From Haloplanus sp. XH21 (GTDB taxonomy: Archaea; Halobacteriota; Halobacteria; Halobacteriales; Haloferacaceae), in assembly GCF_023276355.1 (NCBI RefSeq), contig NZ_JALLPL010000001.1, positions 868,001 to 932,000 on the forward strand: a DNA stretch of 64,000 nucleotides, read 5' to 3'. Below the pieces are notes generated by a model. The model saw only the letters and a list, made by a program, of their open reading frames with translations. It had not been told where the DNA came from and searched no databases. Each line of letters starts with the position of its first letter. The stretch's first letter is position 1. This document shows positions 1-8,533 of this stretch, piece after piece. The translations under genes and the position numbers were made by a program.

Positions 1-29
1 AGGGTTACTAATAAATGTTCCCGAGAAAC

Positions 30-39
30 TTTTATACTT
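30..39 (+). promoter_or_regulatory. TATA box of the first substrate-binding operon
   Basis: TTTATACTTA lies about 27 bases before the ATG at 61. This is the spacing of an archaeal TATA box for a leaderless transcript and supports that start codon. Confidence 0.6.
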
Positions 40-60
40 ATACAGTCGAACGGTGCGGGT

Positions 61-957
61 ATGTCAGGCGACGACACGATACGGGTGTTCCACCTGCCGT
101 TCTCGTTCATGCTACCGCAACGGGTCGCGGCCGACCGTGGCTACTTCGCCGACGAGGGACTGGACGTGGACCTGATCGAACGGGACCGCACCTGCGTGAC
201 GAACAAGTACATTCCGGCGGAGGAGACGCTGACCGGCGACAACGACGTGGACCTCTACCCCATCTGCAAGTGGGAGAGCCTCAAGCGCACGTGGGAGTTC
301 GACGACGGCCGCATCGTCGCCAAGGGCACGTTCGCGGACCAACCGTACGCGGTGTTCGTCCGCCCCGACGCGGACATCGAGGACCCCGCGGATCTGGCGA
401 ACACGCCCGTCGGCGTCAACCGGCGGACGGGGCAGGAGTACACCGCCATCCGCGCGCTCGAAGCGCACATGGACGAGGACGAGGTGGTCATCGAGGGTCA
501 CGGGATGCCGACGGACCGCCTGCGCGCACTCCGCGACGGCGACGTCGACGCCGTCACCCTGCTCGACCCGCATATCACCCTCGCCGAACACCTCGGCTTC
601 GAGAAGGTCCTCGAGTTCGAGAACCACATGGGCGTCGTCGGCGCCGAGGGGCTCGAGGGCGAAACGCTCGATGCGTTCATGCGGGCGTACCGCCGCGCGG
701 TCGAGGCCATCAACGCCGACCCCGAGGCCTACCGCGACCAGTATCTCGACATGCTCTGGAAGGACGCCGAGGTGGCGCCCGACCTCTTCGATGATATCGA
801 TACGGACGCCATCCGTGACGCCATCGAGGTACCGGAGTACGCGGTGCCGGATCTCGCGGACCGCGATGACCTCGACCATCACCTTTCGTGGATGAAACAG
901 CGGCAGTTGATCGACGACGACGCCGACATCGACGCCATCGTCTCCCCGGTACGGTGA
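61..957 (+). CDS. NMT1/THI5-family substrate-binding-like protein without signal peptide
   Basis: A 298-residue protein with the periplasmic-binding-protein type II fold of the NMT1/THI5/SsuA group. The N-terminus (IRVFHLPFSF, then RGYFADEGLDVDLIE) is the family opening in which a small molecule is gripped between two lobes. It has no Tat or Sec signal and no lipobox, so it should stay in the cytoplasm. The stop overlaps the GTG of the next gene, so the two are co-translated. No permease or ATPase adjoins it. Transport of nitrate, sulfonate or pyrimidine precursors is the usual family role; a cytoplasmic sensing or enzymatic role is possible. The ligand is unknown. Confidence 0.75.
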   Translation: MSGDDTIRVFHLPFSFMLPQRVAADRGYFADEGLDVDLIERDRTCVTNKYIPAEETLTGDNDVDLYPICKWESLKRTWEFDDGRIVAKGTFADQPYAVFVRPDADIEDPADLANTPVGVNRRTGQEYTAIRALEAHMDEDEVVIEGHGMPTDRLRALRDGDVDAVTLLDPHITLAEHLGFEKVLEFENHMGVVGAEGLEGETLDAFMRAYRRAVEAINADPEAYRDQYLDMLWKDAEVAPDLFDDIDTDAIRDAIEVPEYAVPDLADRDDLDHHLSWMKQRQLIDDDADIDAIVSPVR

Positions 958-1946
958 GCCAGCGCCACCTCGACGCCCAGCGGGCGGCGTTCGACGCGGT
1001 CCACGACGACCCGGACGACCGGCCGGTGATGCGCGCCCGCTTCGAACACAACGGCAGCCCCCGATATCTGCTGTACGCGATCAAGCGGTCCGGTTACGAC
1101 CACGCCCACGGCTTCCACCTCGACGTGGCCCTCGTCTCCGACGAACTCGAAAGCGGGATGGAGACCATCCGACACCGCCTGGCGGACGGCGACACCGACC
1201 TCGTGGACACCGACTACATCTCCGTCGCCCGCGAGCGCGCCGCGGGCGCCGACATCGTCGCCGTCCACCCCTACGGGCGGACCGTCGGCGGTCTCGTCGC
1301 GCCGGAGGACTCGGCTATCGACGGATTGGCGGACCTCTCTGGCCACCGCATCGGGGTCGTGCGCCGTCTCGACAAGAACTGGATTCTGACGCGGGCGGCC
1401 TGCCGCGAGTTCCACGACTTCGACCCCGACGAGACGGCGACGCTCGTCGAGGCCGAGTCGCGGGCGGGGCTTACCCAACTCCTCCGCGACGGCGATGTCG
1501 ACGCCGCACTCCAGTTCTGGCCCATCGTCCCCGAAATCGTCGACACTGGCCCTTACGAGGAGGTGCTGCCCGTCTCGGATCTGGTGCAGCGTCTTTCCGG
1601 AACAGCGAACAAACTCCCCATCGCCACCTTCCTCACCGGCGAGACGTACCTGGAGGAGAACGCGGCGACGGTGCGGGCGTTCACCCGCGCCGCTCGCGAC
1701 GCCGCCGACCGCCTCACCGAGGACGACGACATCTGGACGACCATCGGCGAGCGACTGATGACGACCGACGACCCCGCCGTCGTGCGCGCGGTGCGTGACG
1801 GGTGGCGGGAGATGGTGGTGCGGGACTGGGACGAAGAGAGCGTCGAGGGAATGCATCGCCTGTTCGCTCACCTGACCGCCGTCGCCGGAAGCGAGGCCCT
1901 CGGCGTCGAGGAGATTCCGGCGGGCACGCTTCAGCCAGAGCCATGA
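954..1946 (+). CDS. NMT1/THI5-like protein, duplicate copy 1, GTG start
   Basis: A 330-residue protein. The GTG at 954 overlaps the preceding stop (GTGA) and gives exactly the length of the paralogue at 2143-3135, so I prefer it to an in-frame ATG at 888 that would add a basic, low-quality extension. About 70 percent of residues match that paralogue, including the blocks MRARFEHNGSPRYLLY, HPYGRTVGGLVAPED and RLDKNWILTRAACREF. There is no signal peptide. The fold is that of NMT1/THI5/SsuA binding proteins, with a block similar to the second binding lobe (LADLSGHRIGVVRRL). Ligand and role are unknown. Confidence 0.75.
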   Translation: MSQRHLDAQRAAFDAVHDDPDDRPVMRARFEHNGSPRYLLYAIKRSGYDHAHGFHLDVALVSDELESGMETIRHRLADGDTDLVDTDYISVARERAAGADIVAVHPYGRTVGGLVAPEDSAIDGLADLSGHRIGVVRRLDKNWILTRAACREFHDFDPDETATLVEAESRAGLTQLLRDGDVDAALQFWPIVPEIVDTGPYEEVLPVSDLVQRLSGTANKLPIATFLTGETYLEENAATVRAFTRAARDAADRLTEDDDIWTTIGERLMTTDDPAVVRAVRDGWREMVVRDWDEESVEGMHRLFAHLTAVAGSEALGVEEIPAGTLQPEP

Positions 1947-2142
1947 GCGCCCTTTCCCGTCTCGCTGTCCGGCGATCACGACACCGAGATGACCGGTCTC
2001 AGGGAAATTTTATCACGGTACAGTCGCACCCTGGGCGTGTGCCGACCACGAACCACGCGGCGCGCTCCCGATTCGGCCCGTCTCCCGGCGGCGCCGTGCG
2101 CGCCGAACTACCCCGCCGATCTCCTTTCGCTTTCCGATCACC
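1947..2142 (+). promoter_or_regulatory. Intergenic promoter and leader between the duplicated genes
   Basis: An AT-rich box AAATTTTAT lies near 2006-2014 in otherwise GC-rich sequence. It suggests a separate promoter for the second gene pair, with an untranslated leader of roughly 100 bases. I see no TPP riboswitch core (no CUGAGA element) and no convincing short gene in the leader. Confidence 0.35.
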
Positions 2143-3135
2143 ATGAGCCAAAGCCACATCGAATCCCAACAGGACGCACTCGACGAGTATCACGACGATT
2201 CGGGCGACCTACCGGTGATGCGCGCCCGCTTCGAACACAACGGCAGTCCGCGCTACTTGCTGTACACGATCAAGCGGTTCGGCTACGATCTGGATCACGA
2301 CTTCCATCTCGACGTGCAGCTCGTCTCCGACGCCCTCGAAGACGGCATCGAGACGGTCGAAGCCCAACTCCAGGAGGGCGCCGCCGACCTCATCGACATC
2401 GACTACATCTCCATCGCCCGCGAGCGCGCCGAGGGCGCCGACATCGTCGCCTTCCACCCCTACGGGCGAACCGTCGGCGGCCTCGTCGCGCCGGAGGACA
2501 CGGACATCGACGGATTGGCGGACCTCTCCGGCAAGCGCATCGGGGTCGTGCGCCGTCTCGACAAGAACTGGATTCTGACGCGGGCGGCCTGCCGCGAGTT
2601 CCACGACTTCGACCCCGACGAGACGGCGACGCCCGTCGAGGCCGGATCGAAGGTCGAACTCACGCGGATGATCCGCGACGGCGAGGTCGACGCCGGCTTC
2701 CAGTTCTGGCAGATCATCCCCGAAATCACCGAGACGGGCCCCTACGAGAACGTCCTGCCCGTCTCGGAACTCGTCCAGCGGCTCTCGGAGACGGAGAACA
2801 AACTTCCCGTCGCCGCCTTCCTCACCAGCGAGACGTATCTGGACGAGCAGCGGGAGACGGTGCGGGCGTTCACGCGCGCCTACCGCGACGCCGTCGACCG
2901 CCTCGTTGAGGACGACGAACTCTGGGAGGAAATCGCCGAGAAACTCATGACTTACGACGACCCCGAAGTCATGCGCGCCGTGCGTGACGGCTGGCGCGAC
3001 ATGGTCGTCCGCGACTGGGACGAGGAGAGCGTCGACGGGATGTATCGGCTGTTCGATCACCTGCAAGCCGTCGCCGGCGCCGAGGCTCTCGGCGTCGACG
3101 AGATTCCGGAGGGTACCTTCAACACCGACCCATGA
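2143..3135 (+). CDS. NMT1/THI5-like protein, duplicate copy 2
   Basis: A 330-residue paralogue of 954-1946 starting at ATG 2143. It shares a 97-base stretch of perfect nucleotide identity with the first copy (2536-2632 against 1347-1443), far above the rest of the alignment. It has no signal peptide. Its stop overlaps the ATG of the following gene (ATGA), so translation is probably coupled. The family fold suggests binding of a small organic ligand; no transporter genes adjoin. The acidic composition is typical of a cytoplasmic halophilic protein. Confidence 0.75.
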   Translation: MSQSHIESQQDALDEYHDDSGDLPVMRARFEHNGSPRYLLYTIKRFGYDLDHDFHLDVQLVSDALEDGIETVEAQLQEGAADLIDIDYISIARERAEGADIVAFHPYGRTVGGLVAPEDTDIDGLADLSGKRIGVVRRLDKNWILTRAACREFHDFDPDETATPVEAGSKVELTRMIRDGEVDAGFQFWQIIPEITETGPYENVLPVSELVQRLSETENKLPVAAFLTSETYLDEQRETVRAFTRAYRDAVDRLVEDDELWEEIAEKLMTYDDPEVMRAVRDGWRDMVVRDWDEESVDGMYRLFDHLQAVAGAEALGVDEIPEGTFNTDP

Positions 3136-4100
3136 GCGACACCGTCACCTTCCAGCTGAACTGGGAGCCCAACGGCTTCCAGGCACCGTACTTCCTCGCG
3201 CGTCGCGAGGGGTTCTACGACGACGAGGGTCTCGACGTGGAGTTCGTCGAGGGCCACGGCTCCCCGTTCGCCGCCGAACAGACGGCGAAAGGGCGAAGCG
3301 ACCTGGGTCTGGCCGGCGGGAGCGCCGTCCTCTCCGTTCGGAGCCAGGGCCTCGATCCGCTCGCCGTCGCGGCGGTCAGTCAGAAGACGCCCGCGACCAT
3401 CTACAGCCTGCGGGACGTGTTCGGCGAACCGTTCACCGACCCCGAACAACTGCGCGGCCGGACGGTCGCCCCCTCGGCGACCAAGACCCGCATCCTGACG
3501 CTGCAGTTGCTCGAAGACCGGGGCATCCGCGACGACGTCGAGGTTCACGACGTCCAGAAACACACGCACCACCGCGTCGAACACCAACTGCTCGATGGCG
3601 ATGTCGACGCCGCCGTCGGCGTCGTCACCAACGGGAAGGAACTCGAACGCGAGTACGATCGGATGGCCGACGAACTCCTCATCGGGAACCACCTCGACGT
3701 CTACGGCATGACCGTCGTCAGCAACCCCGAGTTCGCCGCGTCGAACCCCGACACCGTGCGGTCGTTCCTCCGGGCGACGGCGCGCGGATGGGAACTGGCG
3801 ACGACCGACCCCGACCGCGCCATCGACGCGCTCATCGACCGCAACGCCCAACTCGAACACAACCGCGCGGTCGAACGCATGAAGTTCCTGGCCTCCGCCG
3901 AGGACCTGCAGTTCACGGAGTTCGTCCGCGAGGCCGGCTGGGGCCACCACGACGGCCGGCGCTGGGAGAACCTAGCCGAGATGCTCGCCGAGACGGACCT
4001 CCTCGAATCGTCGGTCGATCCCGACGAGGCGTGGACGAACGAGTACGTCGACGAGTCGGACCCCGTCATCGCGAACTACGCCGAGCGCATCGGGCGGTAG
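3132..4100 (+). CDS. ThiY/THI5-like substrate-binding protein without signal peptide
   Basis: A 322-residue protein opening with LNWEPNGFQAPYFLARREGF and DDEGLDVEFVEG, the signature of NMT1/THI5/ThiY proteins that bind pyrimidine precursors of thiamine. The N-terminus has neither Tat motif nor lipobox, unlike the lipoprotein at 15658-16722. The CCCFC motif of the yeast Thi5 HMP-phosphate synthase is absent, so the sequence does not support that enzymatic activity directly. The start overlaps the stop of the preceding gene. A solute-binding or sensor role in the cytoplasm is inferred. Confidence 0.75.
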   Translation: MSDTVTFQLNWEPNGFQAPYFLARREGFYDDEGLDVEFVEGHGSPFAAEQTAKGRSDLGLAGGSAVLSVRSQGLDPLAVAAVSQKTPATIYSLRDVFGEPFTDPEQLRGRTVAPSATKTRILTLQLLEDRGIRDDVEVHDVQKHTHHRVEHQLLDGDVDAAVGVVTNGKELEREYDRMADELLIGNHLDVYGMTVVSNPEFAASNPDTVRSFLRATARGWELATTDPDRAIDALIDRNAQLEHNRAVERMKFLASAEDLQFTEFVREAGWGHHDGRRWENLAEMLAETDLLESSVDPDEAWTNEYVDESDPVIANYAERIGR

Positions 4101-4700
4101 CTACGCGATTTTCCCGCCGAGTTGCCAGAGCGCACGGTACACGGTCCAGGGGTCGCGGTCGGCCCGATCGGCGACCGCTCGGACCGCTTCGAGATATCGC
4201 TCGTAGTCGTCGGCCGTGAGGTCGGTCGGATACGAGCCGTCGAGTTCGCCGGTCACGCGGAGCGCCCGCCAGGCCCGCGGGTCGACGGAGACGTAGCGAT
4301 CCGGGTGGGTGAAGGCCAGAAACGCCGCGGCGACGGCGATATCGACGCCGGTCAGCGCGGTCAGTCGCTCCACTTTCGTCTCGAACGCGTCCGCCCGCGC
4401 GGCGCCCTGGATGGCGTCGACCATCGCCTCGTAGTCGTTGTCGAGAAACTGCGACTCGGCGGCGCGGCGTTCGGCGTCGGAGACGGAGCCGACGCGCTGG
4501 CGGCGACGATAATACCACTGAACGACCCACTCGGCGCCGCGCCGGCCGAACGCGCCGTCGGCGAACACGGGCGGGAGCGTCTCGGTGTGTTCGCGCTCGA
4601 CCAGGTCGAACGGCTCGTCGCGTTCGTATTCGTCGACCAGTTCGTCGATGGTCGCGGGAGTGAGGTCGGTCTCGTTCGTCCCGTCGTTCCGGTCCGTCAT
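4101..4700 (-). CDS. Uncharacterised protein with HhH-GPD-like stretch
   Basis: A 199-residue acidic protein, convergent with the preceding operon (stop codons adjacent at 4100/4101). Residues from about 110 to 150 (LTALTGVDIAVAAAFLAF, then HPDRYVSVDPRAWRAL) resemble the helix-hairpin-helix region of HhH-GPD DNA glycosylases, where the helical hairpin is followed by a conserved Asp. The rest is not recognisable to me. The resemblance is short, so a repair function is a guess and the gene is best treated as uncharacterised. Confidence 0.6.
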   Translation of the reverse strand: MTDRNDGTNETDLTPATIDELVDEYERDEPFDLVEREHTETLPPVFADGAFGRRGAEWVVQWYYRRRQRVGSVSDAERRAAESQFLDNDYEAMVDAIQGAARADAFETKVERLTALTGVDIAVAAAFLAFTHPDRYVSVDPRAWRALRVTGELDGSYPTDLTADDYERYLEAVRAVADRADRDPWTVYRALWQLGGKIA

Positions 4701-4830
4701 ACGTTCCTATTCGTCCCCCGACGGGTGAACGTTTTCGTCGCTCGGCGGGGGCGCCGAGATGACGACAAGACTGGACAGATACCGACCGTGACCGCCGGAT
4801 AGACCCGGTTACCCACGGTACCGGATGACA

Positions 4831-4842
4831 ACATTAATGGCT
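4831..4842 (+). promoter_or_regulatory. Probable TATA region for fdhF
   Basis: The AT-rich stretch CATTAATG lies about 30 bases upstream of the ATG at 4867. It supports that ATG over the in-frame ATG at 4825, which would lie upstream of or inside the promoter. Confidence 0.4.
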
Positions 4843-4866
4843 GACCATCCTGATTCTTCACACATA

Positions 4867-6993
4867 ATGTCATCCGACTCAAGCAGCGAATCGGACGGGC
4901 CGACCAAGACGATCTGCCCGTACTGTGGTGTGGGCTGTGGCATTCAGATTTCGCAGGACGACGAGGGTGAAGTCACGTTCCGGCCGTGGGGCGACGCGCC
5001 GGTCAACGAGGGGAGCATCTGTATCAAGGGTGGTGCGGCGACCCAGTCGGTCAACCACGAGGACCGACTGACCGACCCGCTCATCCGCGACGACGACGGC
5101 GAACTGCAGGAAGTCTCCTGGGACGAGGCCTACAGTTACATCGTCGACAACATGGAGCGCATCCGCGACGACTACAGTCCGCAGGCGATGGGCTTCTATG
5201 GCTGTTCGAAGGCCATGAACGAGGAGAACTACCTCATCCAGAAGCTCGCCCGTCGCTACGGCACCAACAGCGTCGACACCTGTACCCGAATGTGCCACTC
5301 CTCGACGGTGTACGCGCTCAAGAACAGCCTCGGCGAGGGCGCGATGACCAACAGCATGGAAGATCTGGAGGAGGCGGCGGACGTCTTCTGGATCCAGGGC
5401 GCCAACCCCGGCGAGCAGCACCCGATCGCGAACAGCCAGTACTTCCGGCAGGCCGTCCTCGAGGGTGCGACGGTCATCCAGGTCGACCCCCACGCGAACA
5501 AGACCACGCAGTCCTTCGAGATCGACGAGACCGACCGGCACATGCATCTCCAGCTGGAGCCGGGGACCGACATCCCGCTGCTCAACATCGTCATCAAGAC
5601 GATTCTGCAGAACGACTGGGTCGACGAGGAGTTCATCGCCGAGCGCACCGAGGGCTTCGAACACCTCAAGGAGACGCTCGAAGACTTCGACAAGGAAGAG
5701 GCCGCCGAGGAGTGCGGCGTCCCCCTCGAAGACATCGAACTCGCCGCCGAGAAGTACGCGATGGCGAACAACGCCGCCATCTTCACCGGCATGGGGATGA
5801 GCCAGCACACCTGCGGCGTCGACAACGTCCAGAACGAGATCAACCTCGCGCTCATCACCGGCAACCTGGGCCGTCCGGGCACGGGCGTCAACCCGCTCCG
5901 CGGGCAGAACAACGTCCAGGGCGCCTCCGACGTGGGCGCGATGCCGAACGTGCTGCCGGGCTACCGACCCGTCAGCGACCCCGAGGTCCGCGCGGACGTC
6001 GAGGAGGTCTGGGACTTCGAGATTCCGTCCGAACCCGGCCTGACCAACGTCGAACTCTCCCACGAAATCGGCGACACCGTCCACGGGCTCTACATCATGG
6101 GCGAGAACCCCGTGATGAGCGAACCCGACACCAACCAGGTCGAGAAGCGGCTCGAAGAGTTGGAGTTCATGGTGGTTCAGGACATCTACGAGACGGAGAC
6201 GGCCAAATACGCCGACGTGATCCTGCCCGCCACCTCGTGGGCCGAGCGTGACGGCACGGTCGTCAACACGGACCGCCGGACCCAGCGGATGCGCGGCGTC
6301 GACAAAGTGCATCCGAACACGAAAGACGACCTCGAGATCCTCTGTGACGTCGGCAACCGGCTGTTCGGCGACGGCTCCTTCGACTTCGAGGGTCCCGAGG
6401 ACGTGTTCGAGGAACTCCGCCAGGTTGCGCCCATCTTCCACGGCATGACCTACGACCGCCTCGGCGAGGAGGGCATCCACTGGCCGTGCTACGAACCCGG
6501 CGACGAGGGTGACGACTACCTCTACGGCGACGGCTTCACGACCGAGAGCGGTCTCGGGCAGATCGAGGGCGTCAACCACCAGCCGCCGAAGGAGACGCCC
6601 GACGAGGAGTACCCGCTCATCCTCACAACGGGCCGCATCATCGAACATTACAACACGGGGACGATGAGCCGGCGCTCCGAGACGCTCAACCGTGTCGAAC
6701 CCGAGAACTTCGTCGACGTTCACCCGAACGACGCCGAGGAGTACGGCATCGAGGACGGCGAATACATCACGCTCAAGTCCCGACGCGGTGAGATCGAGGT
6801 CGAAGCCCGCGTCACCGAGGACATCAAGGAAGGCACCGTGTGGACGACGCCGCACTTCGCTGACTCCGCCGGCAACCGCCTCACGAACGACGTGCTCGAC
6901 GAGCGCGCGAAGATTCCGGAGTACAAGGCCGCCGCCGCCGAAATCGAGGTCACGGTCGACACCGACACCGCGGACGCGCCGGCCGACGACTAA
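4867..6993 (+). CDS. fdhF: Formate dehydrogenase alpha subunit (molybdopterin, Cys form)
   Basis: A 708-residue protein, close to the 715 of E. coli FdhF, of the Mo/W-bisPGD oxidoreductase family. A [4Fe-4S] motif is formed by Cys17, Cys20, Cys24 and Cys52 (CPYCGVGC, then ICIKGG). The active-site selenocysteine of FdhF-H is a cysteine here (Cys143 in TRMCHSS), followed by the conserved His. Molybdopterin-binding blocks follow (GANPGEQHP, MSQHTCGVDN, RGQNNVQGASDVG). It should oxidise formate to CO2, or act in reverse. No signal peptide, no beta or NAD-reducing subunit and no FdhD adjoin, so the electron partner is unknown. It lies upstream of C1-releasing genes of this window. Confidence 0.9.
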   Translation: MSSDSSSESDGPTKTICPYCGVGCGIQISQDDEGEVTFRPWGDAPVNEGSICIKGGAATQSVNHEDRLTDPLIRDDDGELQEVSWDEAYSYIVDNMERIRDDYSPQAMGFYGCSKAMNEENYLIQKLARRYGTNSVDTCTRMCHSSTVYALKNSLGEGAMTNSMEDLEEAADVFWIQGANPGEQHPIANSQYFRQAVLEGATVIQVDPHANKTTQSFEIDETDRHMHLQLEPGTDIPLLNIVIKTILQNDWVDEEFIAERTEGFEHLKETLEDFDKEEAAEECGVPLEDIELAAEKYAMANNAAIFTGMGMSQHTCGVDNVQNEINLALITGNLGRPGTGVNPLRGQNNVQGASDVGAMPNVLPGYRPVSDPEVRADVEEVWDFEIPSEPGLTNVELSHEIGDTVHGLYIMGENPVMSEPDTNQVEKRLEELEFMVVQDIYETETAKYADVILPATSWAERDGTVVNTDRRTQRMRGVDKVHPNTKDDLEILCDVGNRLFGDGSFDFEGPEDVFEELRQVAPIFHGMTYDRLGEEGIHWPCYEPGDEGDDYLYGDGFTTESGLGQIEGVNHQPPKETPDEEYPLILTTGRIIEHYNTGTMSRRSETLNRVEPENFVDVHPNDAEEYGIEDGEYITLKSRRGEIEVEARVTEDIKEGTVWTTPHFADSAGNRLTNDVLDERAKIPEYKAAAAEIEVTVDTDTADAPADD

Positions 6994-7778
6994 GGCGCGC
7001 CGCCGAGTTTCTTTTCGCCGAGGTCCTCGACCAGTCGCGTATCGCAGTCCGTGCACGTCGCCATCAGCACGCGCTCGGATTCGGTACAGCAGGTTTCGAT
7101 GGTCTCCGTCTCGTCGCGGTTGAGCGCCCCGTCACAGAGTGGGCAGCGATCGAGATACTTCCGGAGGTCACGGAGCGCCGCCACCCGATCGTCGGAGTCG
7201 AGTGTGTCCCAGTCGTCGTCGCCACGATCGGCCAGGACCGCGGCCGCCGCGGCGTCGGCCAGGAGCGCGGACTCCGAGAGCCACTGTCGGAGACTGCCGT
7301 CGACGACGTACGCCACGCCGCCGGAGACGCCCGATGCCTCCGGAACGCCGAGCAGGGTGGCCACGTCGTCGTCGTCGACGCCGTCAGTCCGCAGCCGCTC
7401 GATCTCGTCCTGCCACGCCGACGCGAACGAGCCGACGAGACGGCCGCCCTCGGGCGTGGCCCGGACGGCCGTGCCGTCGAGCGGCGCGAGCGAATCGGGG
7501 AGCCGTAGCTCCTTCCCGAACAGTCCGAGCACGCGTGGCGGGAGATATCGCATCGTGAGCGTCGGCGTTCCGGGAACGAGATAGCCGCGGAAGTAGATGG
7601 CTCCCAGTGCGACCGTAAGCACGAGGAGGCCACCGAGCGGGGTGAGGACGAACGCGGCCACGGCGGCCGCGAGGAGCGCGATGCAGACGTTCACGACCGT
7701 ACAGGGGAGACACCGATTCTCGCCGGTGTACTCTGGACGCCGCAGTCGATCTCCGACAGCGCTGAGTTGGGTACGCAT
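6990..7778 (-). CDS. Conserved membrane protein with zinc-ribbon cysteines
   Basis: A 262-residue protein. A CLPC pair at about residues 23-26 is followed by two hydrophobic segments (roughly 27-47 and 48-66), a central acidic soluble domain, and a C-terminal cysteine cluster (CPLC, CC, CTDC) that looks like a zinc ribbon or rubredoxin-like knuckle. It converges on fdhF with a 4-base overlap. I do not recognise the family; the topology suggests a membrane-anchored cytoplasmic metal-binding domain. Confidence 0.7.
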   Translation of the reverse strand: MRTQLSAVGDRLRRPEYTGENRCLPCTVVNVCIALLAAAVAAFVLTPLGGLLVLTVALGAIYFRGYLVPGTPTLTMRYLPPRVLGLFGKELRLPDSLAPLDGTAVRATPEGGRLVGSFASAWQDEIERLRTDGVDDDDVATLLGVPEASGVSGGVAYVVDGSLRQWLSESALLADAAAAAVLADRGDDDWDTLDSDDRVAALRDLRKYLDRCPLCDGALNRDETETIETCCTESERVLMATCTDCDTRLVEDLGEKKLGGAP

Positions 7779-7804
7779 CGCTCTCGGGTTGGGTGTGCAC
7801 CTCG

Positions 7805-7810
7805 AAAAAA
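7805..7810 (-). terminator. Oligo-T terminator of the cupredoxin gene
   Basis: Six T residues on the minus strand lie about 20 bases past the stop of 7830-8420, in a GC-rich background. This is the typical archaeal U-tract terminator. Confidence 0.5.
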
Positions 7811-7829
7811 GCTGTGCGCTGGGGTCGAC

Positions 7830-8420
7830 TTACTCGTCGCTGCGACGCAGGGCGCCGTAGGCCGCGGCACCGACAGCCGTCACGGCCGCGCCGACACCGA
7901 AGCCGGGACCGTTGCCGCTGGTCTCTTCGCCGCCGTTGCCGCCGTCGCCGCCGGATTCGGTCGGCGTTGCAGTGGCGGTCGGCTCCGGCGTCGCCGTGGC
8001 GCCACCGGAGACGTTGAACTCGCCGCCCTCGTCCATGTGTTCCTCACAGAAGTACGTCGCCAGGTCGCCGGTGGCCTGGAACTGAACGGTCTTGGTCACG
8101 CCGCTTTCGAACACGTAGTCACCACGCCGGACGACGCTGTCGTCGCTGTTCGCGATGACGAGGTTGTGCCGGGCCGTTCCGGACTGGCTGGATTCGGGGA
8201 CGTAGCTGTTCGTCCACTGGATGGCATACCGGTTGCCAGCCTCGACTTCCAGCGTCGGGTTGGTTTCGCCTTCGATGCTGGAGGGCGCCCGGCCGACGAA
8301 GCCGTCCTCGGTCAGTTCAAGTTCGAATGTCTGGGCCTGCGCCGTCACGGATCCCACGGCGCCAGCGAGTCCAGTCGTCGTTGCTGCGGCACCGATCAGG
8401 AATTTTCTTCGCGTCGCCAT
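7830..8420 (-). CDS. Tat-exported cupredoxin with PGF-CTERM-like anchor
   Basis: A 196-residue protein. A twin-arginine signal (TRRKFLIGAAA) starts it and a cupredoxin domain covers about residues 30-138. Type 1 copper ligands visible are His85 (ARHNLVI), Cys125 and His128 (YFCEEH). The axial Met normally about five residues after the His is not there (GGE instead); Met129 follows the His directly. After a Thr/Pro/Gly-rich linker comes GPGFGV plus a hydrophobic helix and a basic end, a PGF-CTERM sorting signal for archaeosortase. It lies downstream of the PQQ dehydrogenase on the same strand and may accept its electrons at the cell surface. Confidence 0.8.
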   Translation of the reverse strand: MATRRKFLIGAAATTTGLAGAVGSVTAQAQTFELELTEDGFVGRAPSSIEGETNPTLEVEAGNRYAIQWTNSYVPESSQSGTARHNLVIANSDDSVVRRGDYVFESGVTKTVQFQATGDLATYFCEEHMDEGGEFNVSGGATATPEPTATATPTESGGDGGNGGEETSGNGPGFGVGAAVTAVGAAAYGALRRSDE

Positions 8421-8439
8421 ATCGGTCCAGTGTATCCCG

Positions 8440-8456
8440 CATTAAATAAAATTATG
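8440..8456 (-). promoter_or_regulatory. TATA box of the cupredoxin gene
   Basis: On the minus strand an ATTTTATTTAATG-like box sits about 25-35 bases before the start codon at 8420, so the gene can be transcribed independently of the PQQ dehydrogenase. Confidence 0.5.
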
Positions 8457-8504
8457 GGAATATCACTGAGACACACTGGCACGGCCGCAGCGCTATCGGC
8501 CTGG

Positions 8505-8511
8505 AAAAAAA
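8505..8511 (-). terminator. Oligo-T terminator of the PQQ dehydrogenase
   Basis: Seven T residues on the minus strand lie 23 bases past the stop at 8534. They separate the PQQ dehydrogenase transcript from the cupredoxin gene. Confidence 0.5.
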
Positions 8512-8533
8512 GGAAGAAGTCGGTAGTGACGCG

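Noticed and set aside
888-953. An ATG at 888 as start of the first duplicate
   Set aside because: It would overlap the upstream gene by 70 bases and add residues with no counterpart in the paralogue.
1947-2142. A TPP or other riboswitch in the leader of the THI5-like genes
   Set aside because: The conserved TPP core sequences are not present and no stable extended structure was evident by eye.
3132-4100. A Thi5-type HMP-phosphate synthase
   Set aside because: The cysteine motif of yeast Thi5 is missing, so only the family fold can be claimed.
4879-7056. A 725-codon minus-strand open frame opposite fdhF
   Set aside because: Shadow of the formate dehydrogenase; no motifs.
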